From a virus: 22,658 nt of DNA. Positions 7,820 to 15,751 of the stretch are shown in pieces. Where the stretch lies: IMG/VR virus record IMGVR_UViG_3300046449_000373, positions 1-22,658 of that record. One strand, given 5' to 3'. The notes below the pieces were generated by a model. It searched no databases. It was not told the DNA's origin and worked only from the letters and a program-made list of their open reading frames with translations. Numbering within the stretch: position 1 is the first letter of the stretch; each line of letters begins with the position of its first letter. The translations under genes were made by a program, and so were the position numbers.

Positions 7820-9886
7820 TTACACACCCGTTGATTTAACCAATCCACGGTGATCAAGTGGTGCTACACCCGCATCAATACGCACTTTGGTTGCAACACC
7901 GTCAATGGTGAAACCTTGTTGCTGTTCAATGTATGGCGTGTCGATACCGTCAAGGTAAGCCACTTCAATGGTGTCGCGCCCTTTACCAGCGGCAAGGAAC
8001 CATTGTGTTGCACTGCTATCATCTAAACGAGGTTCAGCAATCACTTCAGCAAAGTTTTGGATAGGGTTAGCAATACCCGCATTAACATCAGCGCCTTTAA
8101 CCGAACTAGACTTGATGATCTGGTTCATTGTGGTTTCGAGCCCTACAGGACACAACACAAATTCAGGACGAATATTTAGACTACGATTACCCGATTTTTG
8201 CTTACGCATTAACATGCGGTTAGCATCAATCGCCGCGACACTTGGCGCACCAGAACCTAAGTTGCCGTGGTCGGCATGGAACAAGGTTTTTCCGTCTGCC
8301 ATTTTGGGATTTTGCGTAAGAACCGCATAAACCAAATCACCAATGGTGCCTTTAGCTGCAAAGCCCATTTTCATTGGAATGTCGGTTAGCATGCTCATAT
8401 CATCATTGATGATAGCTTGGCGAGTAATAGAGAACAGTTCGCCATAGGTTGCTAATGCAATTTGTTGTGCATGGTCACCAACTGTCACGTACTTATACTC
8501 AGCACCTTCACGCACTTGACGCAAGCTGTTGAAGTCACCTAGCCCTACACGCTGGGCAATCTTAAAATCACCTAACTGGCCTTTTTTAGTCCAGCGTTCA
8601 AAGGTTTCTTCGGCAGTTTCCCAGCCCATCAATACTGACTTATTAGCAATATCTAACAAGATGTTGCCAAAGTCAGATGATGAATGAGTAAACGCTAACC
8701 CCACCATTTGCAAAGGGTTCATGCCAGACACCCCAATACCACGATCCGTTAATGAGGCACGGGCAAGATCGCGCAAGTTATAACTAGCATAAGCATTTGA
8801 TGCCTCACGCTCTGCGTGACCTGCACGCGTTAATAGCTGGGCACGAATTGAATCACCCACGATGTTACCGTTGCTCGAGTGAATCGTCGTGCGAGGCAGC
8901 ACAGCACACGGCGTAGTGTTTTCACCCAACTTAGCCAAAATCATATCTTTGGCTTTGTCTGCGTCAATATCATCATTTGCAATACAGCTGTTTTTTAGCT
9001 CCGCTAGTAGGGGGAAGAAGGTAAATGCAGCGTTAATACCGTCGATACGCGCCTTGTTCATTGCCTTAGCCGCAGCTTGAATATCAGCTTGCGACGGTGC
9101 CGCGGGTGCTGGTACCGATGCAGCGGGTGTTGGTGTATTAATGGCTGCTGGCGCAGGCGTATTAGTTGCACCTGGTACATTACCCTGTGGTGCAAACAGG
9201 TTTTTTAGAGCTTCAGGCATATTAGTAAAGTCCTTGAGTCTTTTTGAGTTAAGCGAAGCCGCCATTTGTAGCGGTTCAGTGAGGGTGTTGGCGAAACCTT
9301 TTTCAACCGCTTCGCGGCCAGTTAGCCATGTTTCAGCAGCCAAAAGCGTATGTAGCTCGGCTTCTGGCAAACCTGTTTTTTGTTGATACGCGCCAACTAA
9401 ATTACCTTCGACCTTGTCGAGTAACTCAGCATATTTGCGCATGGCATCTGCGTCACCTAATGTGCCGCCCCATGGTTTATGCACCATCATCATGGCGTTT
9501 TCGGGCATGATGACTTCATCAAAGGCCATGGCAATCACACTGGCCATTGATGCGGCTAGTCCGTCGATATGACAAACCTTGTGCGCGGGATGGCCTTTAA
9601 TCATGTTGTAAATCGCCATGCCTTCAAACACATCACCACCAGGTGAATGAATCCGCGCCGTTAAGGTGCCGATTTTGCCTAATGCTTGTAAGTCTTTGGC
9701 GAACTGACGGGCACTAATGCCCCAACCGCCAATTTCGTCATAAATCATTAACTCGGCATTACCGTTTTGCGCCTTTAAGCTATACCAGCTTTTATCGGGC
9801 TTATTGGTCGGTGTCAGGATCAGGCTTGCTTGTGGTGCGAGCACCATTGCGGCGGTTAGCGCCAGATGCAGTTTTGTCTTTTTCAC
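7820..9886 (-). CDS. ClpP-type prohead protease fused to major capsid protein
   Basis: 688 residues in one frame. Residues about 30-210 are a ClpP-like serine protease: SPGGDVFEG at 81-89, nucleophile S113 in GLAAS, histidine H136 in MMMVHKPWGG. The third acid position reads LLAAETWLTGREAVEKGF, with Glu185 where ClpP has Asp; this is common in phage relatives. Residues about 225-275 are an Ala/Pro/Thr-rich linker, followed by a helical scaffold-like segment. From about 350 to the end it is a major capsid protein of HK97-like fold (SITRQAIINDDMSMLTDIPM, LFHADHGNLGSGAPS, FVLCPVGLETTMNQI). The chosen start is a GTG at 9886 with GGAG upstream, inside the portal gene (86-bp overlap). Such fusions are known and presumably self-cleave to release scaffold and capsid. 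Confidence 0.9.
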   Translation of the reverse strand: MKKTKLHLALTAAMVLAPQASLILTPTNKPDKSWYSLKAQNGNAELMIYDEIGGWGISARQFAKDLQALGKIGTLTARIHSPGGDVFEGMAIYNMIKGHPAHKVCHIDGLAASMASVIAMAFDEVIMPENAMMMVHKPWGGTLGDADAMRKYAELLDKVEGNLVGAYQQKTGLPEAELHTLLAAETWLTGREAVEKGFANTLTEPLQMAASLNSKRLKDFTNMPEALKNLFAPQGNVPGATNTPAPAAINTPTPAASVPAPAAPSQADIQAAAKAMNKARIDGINAAFTFFPLLAELKNSCIANDDIDADKAKDMILAKLGENTTPCAVLPRTTIHSSNGNIVGDSIRAQLLTRAGHAEREASNAYASYNLRDLARASLTDRGIGVSGMNPLQMVGLAFTHSSSDFGNILLDIANKSVLMGWETAEETFERWTKKGQLGDFKIAQRVGLGDFNSLRQVREGAEYKYVTVGDHAQQIALATYGELFSITRQAIINDDMSMLTDIPMKMGFAAKGTIGDLVYAVLTQNPKMADGKTLFHADHGNLGSGAPSVAAIDANRMLMRKQKSGNRSLNIRPEFVLCPVGLETTMNQIIKSSSVKGADVNAGIANPIQNFAEVIAEPRLDDSSATQWFLAAGKGRDTIEVAYLDGIDTPYIEQQQGFTIDGVATKVRIDAGVAPLDHRGLVKSTGV

Positions 9887-11366
9887 TTGGGGTTTCTCCG
9901 TTTTGTGGCTCTGGGTCGTTACCCGTAACCATGTCGTTTTCGCGGTTAAACTTCAGCTCACGTTGACGCTGGCGTTTAACTTCGCTTGGGTTACGGCCAC
10001 GAGCTCGCGCCCAGTCAGCCTCGGTGGCGGCATTACCGGCTATCATCATTTCCCAACCTTGGGATTCTTTGCGGGGGTCAATCCATGGCATGGTGGGGCC
10101 GTAATAAACAGCATCAAACAAGGTGCGGGTGTCTAGGTCTGGCGGCAGGGTTATAGGGTCTTGCTTGTTCATTAACTCCATTTCCAACCAGTTACGAAAC
10201 GCAGGCCGCGCCCAACCGGCACAAAACCATTGCTGCATAATGCGGTTCGACTCGTCTTGCTCAACCAGCTCTTGGCGTTGGCTTGAGTAACTGCCTTGAT
10301 AGTCACGCGCAATGCTCGAGTAACTACCACGAGTCCCCGCAGCACAGGCTTTTAACTGGCCATTACGAAAATCGACTAAATGCACGTTGGGACGATTGGA
10401 CTCAATCATGCCGACATCTTCACCAACAGCAAGATCATCAAAGGTCATGCCTGGTGCAATGTTAATTTCACGGTCAGCCTTAGCATCACCATCTAAGCCA
10501 AACATACTCGCGTCACCGCGTTTAATGTAAAACGCTAACGCTGCAGCAATACGAGCGGCTACCCGTTCAGACTCTTCATAGTCTTTAATGTCGCCAAGGC
10601 GGGTTAAAATGCCGTGAAAAATACTGATACCGCGCAGCTGGTGCAAACGCTTAAACATGCCAAGGTGCAGCATGTTACTGGCGGGTACGGCTTTAGTTTT
10701 GTAGCGAAAGCCAATTTGGTCAGACGGGTGATCAAACAACACATGGTAATTCACCACCTGCCCCCAACCATTAACCTCTAACCCTTGTCGAACGCGGGTT
10801 GATACATCGTTAAGTTCAAACGGAATGTAATCAGGCTCTAACGCTTCAATACTGTATTGCGTGCCTTGCGGGTTGGGATGACCAAACTTAGCCACCTTGC
10901 CACGTACTTGATGGCCGAATACTTCACCATCGCGCAATGCGGTACGTAACACTAAGCGCTCAAGCTCTGGCCGAGTGTAGCGCCCTGTTACATCAGGCTT
11001 TAATGACCATGCAGCAAAACGACGCTGAATATCATTGGCTAACTCATCGAGTATTTCACCGCTAATACTGCGGGGCTGTGGCTCAACCACAATACCTTGC
11101 GCACCAATTACCCGTTCTTCCATGCGGTCTAAAATGCCAATACTGAGGTCGTGGTTTTCGTCTAACCATCGCGCCTGTTCACGCAAGCTTTTACCTGCAG
11201 CAAATACTGCTTGGTTAGCACCGCGTCCCTCTTTATTGGCTTTGTGGGTTCGGCTTGGGCTGGCAGCTTCGTAACCTTTAAGGTTGCGATAACTCATTGC
11301 GGCCGCTTGTCGTTTTAGCGCCCAGCCAGGGGATAAATACGATAGTGCATCGTTAATAATGCTCAT
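9801..11366 (-). CDS. portal protein, lambda gpB family
   Basis: 521 residues (lambda gpB has 533). The ATG at 11366 has AGGAA upstream and lies 8 bp after the gpW stop. Typical lambda-portal text is present: SPGWALKRQAAAMSYRNLKG and YEAASPSRTH at the start, LVLRTALRDGEVFGHQ near 135, LHLGMFKRLHQLRGIS near 230, and SNRIMQQWFCAGWARPAFRN near 385. The charged, low-complexity C-terminus (NRRNGARTTSKPDPDTDQ) is overlapped by the start of the next gene. Twelve copies form the ring through which DNA enters and leaves the head. Confidence 0.93.
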   Translation of the reverse strand: MSIINDALSYLSPGWALKRQAAAMSYRNLKGYEAASPSRTHKANKEGRGANQAVFAAGKSLREQARWLDENHDLSIGILDRMEERVIGAQGIVVEPQPRSISGEILDELANDIQRRFAAWSLKPDVTGRYTRPELERLVLRTALRDGEVFGHQVRGKVAKFGHPNPQGTQYSIEALEPDYIPFELNDVSTRVRQGLEVNGWGQVVNYHVLFDHPSDQIGFRYKTKAVPASNMLHLGMFKRLHQLRGISIFHGILTRLGDIKDYEESERVAARIAAALAFYIKRGDASMFGLDGDAKADREINIAPGMTFDDLAVGEDVGMIESNRPNVHLVDFRNGQLKACAAGTRGSYSSIARDYQGSYSSQRQELVEQDESNRIMQQWFCAGWARPAFRNWLEMELMNKQDPITLPPDLDTRTLFDAVYYGPTMPWIDPRKESQGWEMMIAGNAATEADWARARGRNPSEVKRQRQRELKFNRENDMVTGNDPEPQNGETPSEKDKTASGANRRNGARTTSKPDPDTDQ

Positions 11367-11374
11367 ATTGATTC

Positions 11375-11578
11375 CTAGTTAAATCGGGCGAGTGTGGTAC
11401 CCCGTGGGCGGGTGTACATGCTTAAGGTACGCTGCCATTCCATGCGGCCTTTACGAATTTGTTCCAGGTCTTCTGTACTCATCATTTTGCCGTTGATGCT
11501 GACGGACTTACCCGCCAGTACATCTTTTTCGGCTTCGATATACAGCGCGACCATGTCTGTAGCAGTTTGCTTTGACAT
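11375..11578 (-). CDS. head-tail joining protein gpW-like
   Basis: 67 residues, almost the same length as lambda gpW (68). The ATG shares one base with the large terminase stop (TAATG), so translation is probably coupled. Two helices flank a short beta hairpin (AGKSVSINGKMMS). The sequence then runs TEDLEQIRKGRMEWQRTL and ends in an Arg/Gly-rich tail (RPRGTTLARF), like gpW. gpW binds the portal ring after packaging. The position between large terminase and portal is the lambda position. Confidence 0.88.
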   Translation of the reverse strand: MSKQTATDMVALYIEAEKDVLAGKSVSINGKMMSTEDLEQIRKGRMEWQRTLSMYTRPRGTTLARFN

Positions 11579-13560
11579 TACAGCCAGCCTCCTGATTTAG
11601 CCGAACCACCATTTAGCCAGTTATTGGCTTGGCTCTTTTTCGGTTTTTTAGGTTTGGGGGATTCATCGGTTGATGATGGGTTTTCGTCTTTATTTGTTAT
11701 CACTTTACTGAGCGAGTCGAGATTAATGCCAAATCGATCAATGGCGATATACAGCGCAGCCAAGGCATACACAAAACAGTCGAGCGCTTCGTTACGTCTG
11801 CCGCCAGCTTCCCAGCGGTAAACAATGCGACCGTCGCGGCGTGTCGGCAATTTTCGTTCAGACGTTAACTGTTGCAGTTCGGTGTCATCACAAATGCTGT
11901 CGTTCAGTGGCAAATGAATTGCACCAGGTGTACGCGTATCAACACTGGGTTGAGTGCGCATCATGGCCATGATCAACTCTTTGGCGTTGTCGGTACCCAC
12001 CTCGGTTAAATACACACCTTTGTTACTTCGCTTACGCGGGAAATTGGCAATCGGCTTGCCGTACATATTGGCGCCTTTAATCGGTACCACGCGGAACAAA
12101 CCCAGCTTTTTACTCATTGAGTAAACGGTATCGGAGTAATGACCGCCCGAATCCCAACACGTTGTGCCAATGCTCAACACAATGCCGTCGTTACGCGGGT
12201 AACTTTGGTTTAAGCGCAGCGCAACTTTATCGAGTAACACTTGGCTGGCTGGGTCGCCATACAAAATAAACCTATCGATTAAGGCGCACTCTTTACCTGC
12301 ACCCCAACCCCAAACACGGCCTTCGTAGCGGTCGTCTTGGGTATCAACACCCGCCGTGACATACACAACCCAATCGGGCATCTTGCCGTTGGGGTACATT
12401 TCACGCCTGCGGCCTAAGTCTTCCCACTCAATACGTTCGCCGTTGTCGTTGTCCCATGGCTGGCCCAATTTGGTGTTAACAAAGGTTTGTAGCTTTTCTT
12501 TATCGCCTTTGGCTTTGTAAAACTCGGTGACTAACTTGGCCCAACTGTTAAGCGTGTTATAAGCCGACCAGATGTAAATCGAGATATTTTCAGGGGTTAA
12601 AAAGTCGTCGCCGTCTTTGTCGAAAAACGAAATAAAGTCAGAGGTGTAAACACCCGTTTTGTCGCATATCCATAAAGCATTGGGGTGCTCTTCCATGTCG
12701 TGCAGTTGATTGTTTTCAATGCAGCAACCGCAGTGCTCGCACACGTAATAGGCGGTTTTTGGGTCGCTACCTTGCCACTTAATACCAAAGGGTTCAGTTT
12801 TGCCGCCCCACTTTAAATGCTGCAATTCGTCGCAATGTGGGCACGGTAAGTTAAATCTAAATTGGTACTGGCTTTCGCTACAGGCCTTTTCAATTTGGCA
12901 GGTACCTAATGTTTTAGGCGTTGAACCCCGTATCGATTTAGGAAACATAGACAGTTCAACACGGGTGTCACCTAACGATGTGGCGTTACCTTCGTGTTCG
13001 ATTGACTCATCAAAACCGGCTAACTCATCATAGATAACATCATCAACCGAGTGTTCACGATAGTTGGCGGCCGCAGTACCACCACGAACCAATAATGTTT
13101 TTCCGTTGGTGAAAATTTTATCTTCTAAGGTGTTATCTTTATGTTTTTTACCAATCCATGGCGCTAACACTTTCCAAATCGGCATGTCGCGTATTGCCGT
13201 TTCAACGTGCTTTTTCATAAACTTTTTAGCGATGCCATCAGTAGGCTGGTATATCAACACGTTACGTTTTTTGTGTTCTATCTTGTAACCCGCATTGGCC
13301 ATCAGCATTTTGGTGTAACCCACACGCGCTGACTTCATAATGTTCAGCGTGGTGATTTGGTCGTTACCCATGGCATTCAATATGCCGATTTGAAACGGTA
13401 AGCTTTCCCATTTACCTTCGGTGTAAGACGATTCAGACGACATATAAAAATGCGTGTCGGCGTATTCACTACAGGTCAACATAGGTGGACGATAAAACGA
13501 TTTAAGGCCAGCAGCGACAGCAGCTTTCAAATTCTTAATCTGTGCTTCTGATATATTCAT
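11578..13560 (-). CDS. terminase large subunit, lambda gpA family
   Basis: 660 residues (lambda gpA has 641). The start ATG at 13560 has GAGGA upstream and overlaps the small subunit gene by 26 bp. The adenine/Walker A segment KSARVGYTK lies at 76-84, essentially the gpA sequence. The Walker B-like VDDVIYDEL lies at 172-180 with the catalytic Glu at 179. Cysteine pairs C240/C243 and C274/C277 suggest a zinc-stabilised loop. The nuclease motif TAGVDTQDDR lies at about 402-411. The protein cuts cos sites and drives DNA into the prohead. The C-terminus is Lys/Pro/Ser-rich, where it would contact the portal. Confidence 0.95.
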   Translation of the reverse strand: MNISEAQIKNLKAAVAAGLKSFYRPPMLTCSEYADTHFYMSSESSYTEGKWESLPFQIGILNAMGNDQITTLNIMKSARVGYTKMLMANAGYKIEHKKRNVLIYQPTDGIAKKFMKKHVETAIRDMPIWKVLAPWIGKKHKDNTLEDKIFTNGKTLLVRGGTAAANYREHSVDDVIYDELAGFDESIEHEGNATSLGDTRVELSMFPKSIRGSTPKTLGTCQIEKACSESQYQFRFNLPCPHCDELQHLKWGGKTEPFGIKWQGSDPKTAYYVCEHCGCCIENNQLHDMEEHPNALWICDKTGVYTSDFISFFDKDGDDFLTPENISIYIWSAYNTLNSWAKLVTEFYKAKGDKEKLQTFVNTKLGQPWDNDNGERIEWEDLGRRREMYPNGKMPDWVVYVTAGVDTQDDRYEGRVWGWGAGKECALIDRFILYGDPASQVLLDKVALRLNQSYPRNDGIVLSIGTTCWDSGGHYSDTVYSMSKKLGLFRVVPIKGANMYGKPIANFPRKRSNKGVYLTEVGTDNAKELIMAMMRTQPSVDTRTPGAIHLPLNDSICDDTELQQLTSERKLPTRRDGRIVYRWEAGGRRNEALDCFVYALAALYIAIDRFGINLDSLSKVITNKDENPSSTDESPKPKKPKKSQANNWLNGGSAKSGGWL

Positions 13561-14068
13561 CTAATAAATCCTCAATGCCGTTGGCCAGTTCAGCGGCGGT
13601 GTTTTGGCTTTTAATTACTTCAGCGCGAATAGCGTCTATGGTGCGTTCAGGCATATCGGGGAATTTACGTTTTACACGAATGTGTATTTGGTCCAGCACC
13701 GGCGATATTTGCGCAGCGATACGGCTAAGCACAAACGAGCAAAAGGTCACTTCAACCACTTCTTTGCCGTCTTTTTCGTTTTTAAGCTCTTGGCCGTAGG
13801 CTTGCGCTTTGATTAAGCGCCAACGCTCAAACTCGATATTGGGTTTTTCGTTATCTTCGGGCGTTGGATTGCTTACATGTTTTTTGCGCTCATTGGCTAC
13901 TCGGTTACCCACCACGTCGCTCATGGTGTACAAACACTCACGGCCTTTTTTGCTGGTGATCGGCACATCCCATTTATCGAACGCTTGAGTACTAATACCC
14001 AAACTTTTGCACAGGTCGGTTTTGTTCAGTAGCACTGGCTCGGCGTCGGGTGTTTGAATACGTGCCAT
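13535..14068 (-). CDS. terminase small subunit, Nu1 family
   Basis: 177 residues (lambda Nu1 has 181). The ATG at 14068 has AAGGA upstream and lies 3 bp after the holin stop. The N-terminal winged helix reads LNKTDLCKSLGISTQAFDKW (15-34), the DNA-binding part that recognises the cos region. A central basic helix (FERWRLIKAQAYGQELKNEK) follows. The C-terminal part (about 105-175), including VLSRIAAQISPVLDQI, would bind the large subunit. Order, length and motif agree with Nu1, so a cos-type packaging strategy is expected. Confidence 0.9.
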   Translation of the reverse strand: MARIQTPDAEPVLLNKTDLCKSLGISTQAFDKWDVPITSKKGRECLYTMSDVVGNRVANERKKHVSNPTPEDNEKPNIEFERWRLIKAQAYGQELKNEKDGKEVVEVTFCSFVLSRIAAQISPVLDQIHIRVKRKFPDMPERTIDAIRAEVIKSQNTAAELANGIEDLLDEYIRSTD

Positions 14069-14071
14069 TAG

Positions 14072-14377
14072 CTAGTCCTTGTGAATATCGTCTAACACAT
14101 GGCTACATCGTTCTTGTTCAATATGCTGCAATTGTTTAAGCAACACCTGCTCTTGCAGCGCTTGTATTCTGGCTTCACGCTCACTTTTTAATGTCGCACG
14201 CTGGCGCTGGCGGTCTTTATAAAACCAGTTAATAAACGCGGTAAACACAGCACACAACACGCCGACTACAACACCAATATCCATATCGTTCACATAACTG
14301 CCTGCAGCGGTAAAAAACGAGGCGATGTAAGACAATAACGATGTGAGTTTTGCACTTAGGTCAGTCGTTATGCTCAT
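14072..14377 (-). CDS. holin (HP1/Phage_holin_2_3-like)
   Basis: 101 residues from the internal ATG at 14377 (MSITTDLSAK). An in-frame ATG at 14416 would add 13 unlikely residues (MQTCCAYNNGGSN). Two membrane segments are visible: about 10-27 (LTSLLSYIASFFTAAGSYV) and 33-52 (DIGVVVGVLCAVFTAFINWF). A strongly basic tail (YKDRQRQRATLKSEREAR) and a helical end follow. This layout fits small holins that permeabilise the inner membrane and time lysis. The gene overlaps the Rz1 end by 17 bp. Its placement after the spanin genes is unusual compared with lambda. Confidence 0.78.
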   Translation of the reverse strand: MSITTDLSAKLTSLLSYIASFFTAAGSYVNDMDIGVVVGVLCAVFTAFINWFYKDRQRQRATLKSEREARIQALQEQVLLKQLQHIEQERCSHVLDDIHKD

Positions 14378-14636
14378 ATTGCTGCCGCCATTGTTGTAGG
14401 CGCAGCATGTTTGCATTACAAGTTGCTAGCGCATTGGTTTGAGTAAGGGAATGATTCAGTAAATCCAGATTTGAGAACCCAATAAAACGTGGGTTATCAC
14501 AAAGCTCAAGCCAATCAGGGGGCGGTAACACATAAACCGTTTTGGTCTGTGTCACCACTTTCACAATCGGTTTGCTTGAGCAGCTGCACAGCATCACTAG
14601 GCAAATCAGTATTAGCCCATGTTTTAGTTGGCTCAT
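14361..14636 (-). CDS. outer-membrane spanin subunit Rz1-like lipoprotein
   Basis: 91 residues. The start at 14636 lies inside the Rz gene in a different frame, with AAGGA upstream. The N-terminal signal ends in the lipobox LCSC, giving a lipidated Cys19. The mature part has a short proline motif (VLPPPDWLEL). Rz1 is the outer-membrane half of the spanin pair that fuses the two membranes at the end of lysis. It is longer than lambda Rz1 (60 residues), with a C-terminal helix (MLRLQQWRQQY). The partly nested gene pair is diagnostic. Confidence 0.85.
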   Translation of the reverse strand: MSQLKHGLILICLVMLCSCSSKPIVKVVTQTKTVYVLPPPDWLELCDNPRFIGFSNLDLLNHSLTQTNALATCNANMLRLQQWRQQYEHND

Positions 14637-14952
14637 GGTTTGATGTCCTTAGCTGATTAGCACGTACTAGTTTGTGATCTAACGTCGATTGGAGATCGGC
14701 TACTTGCTTGCGGTGCGAGGTGTTTAGCTGGCTGATAATGCGATAATCACGTTCAAGCGTTTTGATGCGTTCATCTTTGTTAGCATTGCTGCTCAGTAAC
14801 GCATCCACGCTAACTTGCGATTGCAGCAAGTCATGGCTTAACGTGCCGTTCTTAGCTTTAAGTGAGGTCATGCCTAACGCCCCAACAGCAATCACCGTCG
14901 CCATAACCAGCACCGCACATAACAGCACTGTGGTTTTAAAGTCGTTAAACAT
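14515..14952 (-). CDS. inner-membrane spanin subunit Rz-like
   Basis: 145 residues from the ATG at 14952, whose first base is the last base of the endolysin stop (TAATG). GAGGGA lies upstream. One N-terminal membrane helix (about 8-28, VLLCAVLVMATVIAVGALGM) is followed by a periplasmic coiled coil rich in Leu, Ser and charged residues (NANKDERIKTLERDYRIISQ). This is the classical Rz layout. The C-terminus contains two cysteines. The overlapping Rz1 frame begins within its last third. Confidence 0.88.
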   Translation of the reverse strand: MFNDFKTTVLLCAVLVMATVIAVGALGMTSLKAKNGTLSHDLLQSQVSVDALLSSNANKDERIKTLERDYRIISQLNTSHRKQVADLQSTLDHKLVRANQLRTSNHEPTKTWANTDLPSDAVQLLKQTDCESGDTDQNGLCVTAP

Positions 14953-15419
14953 TACAAATCCCTCAAACAATAACGCCGCTCATTTGAGCGGCGTTTAATT
15001 AAGCCAGGTAACTTTTTCTTTTTGGCATAAACCCACCTTGGCAACTCATTACATGCGCCAACGCGGTCACCCGCCCACAACTTTTTACGTAGCGTAGAAG
15101 CCCCAAAAGCCTCGGCCCCAACGTTGTAAATAAAACTCAGGTAAGCAATGTGCTCACCCTCGCTTAACGGCGGGGTGAGTTTAAGCAATTCACGGTCAAA
15201 GCTTTTAAGGCTAGTAGCTAGCATGTCTAGGCACTGCTGGTGAGTGAACACCATGCCAAGCTTTATGTTGTGTCCGGTTTGGCCAAAGCAGGCCGTTTCA
15301 ATACCGGCAGGGTCAACATAGGTGCGTAATACTTCATCTTCACTGGTGGCAACCAACACACCACCAGTAAGAATGGCACCAGTAAAACCCAGCGCCAAAA
15401 GCCTAGTTTTAATATTCAT
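14952..15419 (-). CDS. SAR endolysin, glycoside hydrolase 24 (P21 R / P1 Lyz type)
   Basis: 155 residues from the ATG at 15419 (MNIKTRLLAL) with AGGTG upstream; an earlier in-frame ATG at 15443 would overlap the leader terminator's T-run. Residues about 7-25 form a weakly hydrophobic, Gly/Ala/Thr-rich segment (LLALGFTGAILTGGVLVATS) typical of a signal-anchor-release domain. It would hold the enzyme inactive in the membrane until the holin acts. The catalytic triad is complete: E27-x8-D36-x5-T42 (EDEVLRTYVD, then PAGIET). It cleaves peptidoglycan as a muramidase. The last coding part carries a 24-bp perfect palindrome. Confidence 0.92.
   Translation of the reverse strand: MNIKTRLLALGFTGAILTGGVLVATSEDEVLRTYVDPAGIETACFGQTGHNIKLGMVFTHQQCLDMLATSLKSFDRELLKLTPPLSEGEHIAYLSFIYNVGAEAFGASTLRKKLWAGDRVGACNELPRWVYAKKKKLPGLIKRRSNERRYCLRDL
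14972..14995. repeat. 24-bp perfect palindrome in endolysin 3' coding end
   Basis: The 11-base arm AACGCCGCTCA is followed by TT and its exact complement. It encodes part of the RRSNERR region of the endolysin and ends 20 bp before the Rz start. In mRNA it would fold into an 11-bp stem that could hold back or couple Rz translation. No T-run follows on either strand, so it is not an obvious terminator. Confidence 0.6.
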
Positions 15420-15441
15420 GCAGCACCTGGTAAATATGAGC

Positions 15442-15468
15442 AAAAAAAAGGGCTCCTATAAAGGAGCC
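15442..15468 (-). terminator. leader terminator between late promoter and lysis genes
   Basis: The stem GGCTCC (15451-15456) / GGAGCC (15463-15468) has a 6-nt loop and is followed on the minus strand by eight T (complement of 15442-15449). It sits about 25 bp before the endolysin start and about 80 bp after the presumed late promoter. It would block late transcription unless polymerase is modified, as at lambda tR'. Confidence 0.8.
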
Positions 15469-15544
15469 TAATGGCGATGATGTAACGAGAGTATGCAAAA
15501 AGGAACAAGAGAGGAAGCAAAGCCAGTTACGCAGTGGTATCAAG

Positions 15545-15617
15545 CTTATATAAACTATAGCTGTTTTTAGGGGTAAAAATACGCCATATATGGCGTGTTT
15601 TACGCCACATATGGCGT
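15545..15617 (-). promoter_or_regulatory. putative activator-controlled late promoter with tandem palindromes
   Basis: Two 16-bp palindromes, ACGCCATATATGGCGT (15581-15596, perfect) and ACGCCACATATGGCGT (15602-15617, one mismatch pair), have centres exactly 21 bp apart, so both lie on the same DNA face. On the minus strand a candidate -10 TATAGT (15559-15554) follows. With a start near 15547 the palindromes are centred near -42 and -63, the spacing of class II/class I activator sites. The -35 is poor, as expected for an activated promoter. An alternative -10 (TATATA, 15552-15547) would shift these values by about 7. The regulator is unknown. Confidence 0.5.
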
Positions 15618-15646
15618 TGGTAGAATTGGCTTTGTGTGATATGTAA

Positions 15647-15694
15647 AACCGATAACTTCTAGGTTTAAATTAAAAGTTATCGGTTAAGTGAGTT
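15647..15694. promoter_or_regulatory. inverted repeat carrying the operator motif shared with the rha control region
   Basis: AACCGATAACTT (15647-15658) and AAGTTATCGGTT (15674-15685) form a perfect 12-bp inverted repeat with a 15-nt spacer. The right arm extends to 15694. Read on the minus strand, 15694-15675 is AACTCACTTAACCGATAACT, which matches 19683-19702 at 19 of 20 positions. It lies between the last cassette gene and the late promoter. It may be an operator, a cassette terminator, or both. GTTAAGT and GTAAAAC at its edges also faintly resemble attC boxes. Confidence 0.5.
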
Positions 15695-15751
15695 GCTGTA
15701 TATAAGAATAGGAGCAATAGCGATTTAACACGCTGAATCAGATTAAGCCAA

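Noticed and set aside
15643-15689. Inverted repeat near 15,665 as an attC site
   Set aside because: The left box GTAAAAC fits the consensus poorly and the arms pair perfectly, unlike attC; the match to the rha operator region is a better explanation, though both remain possible.
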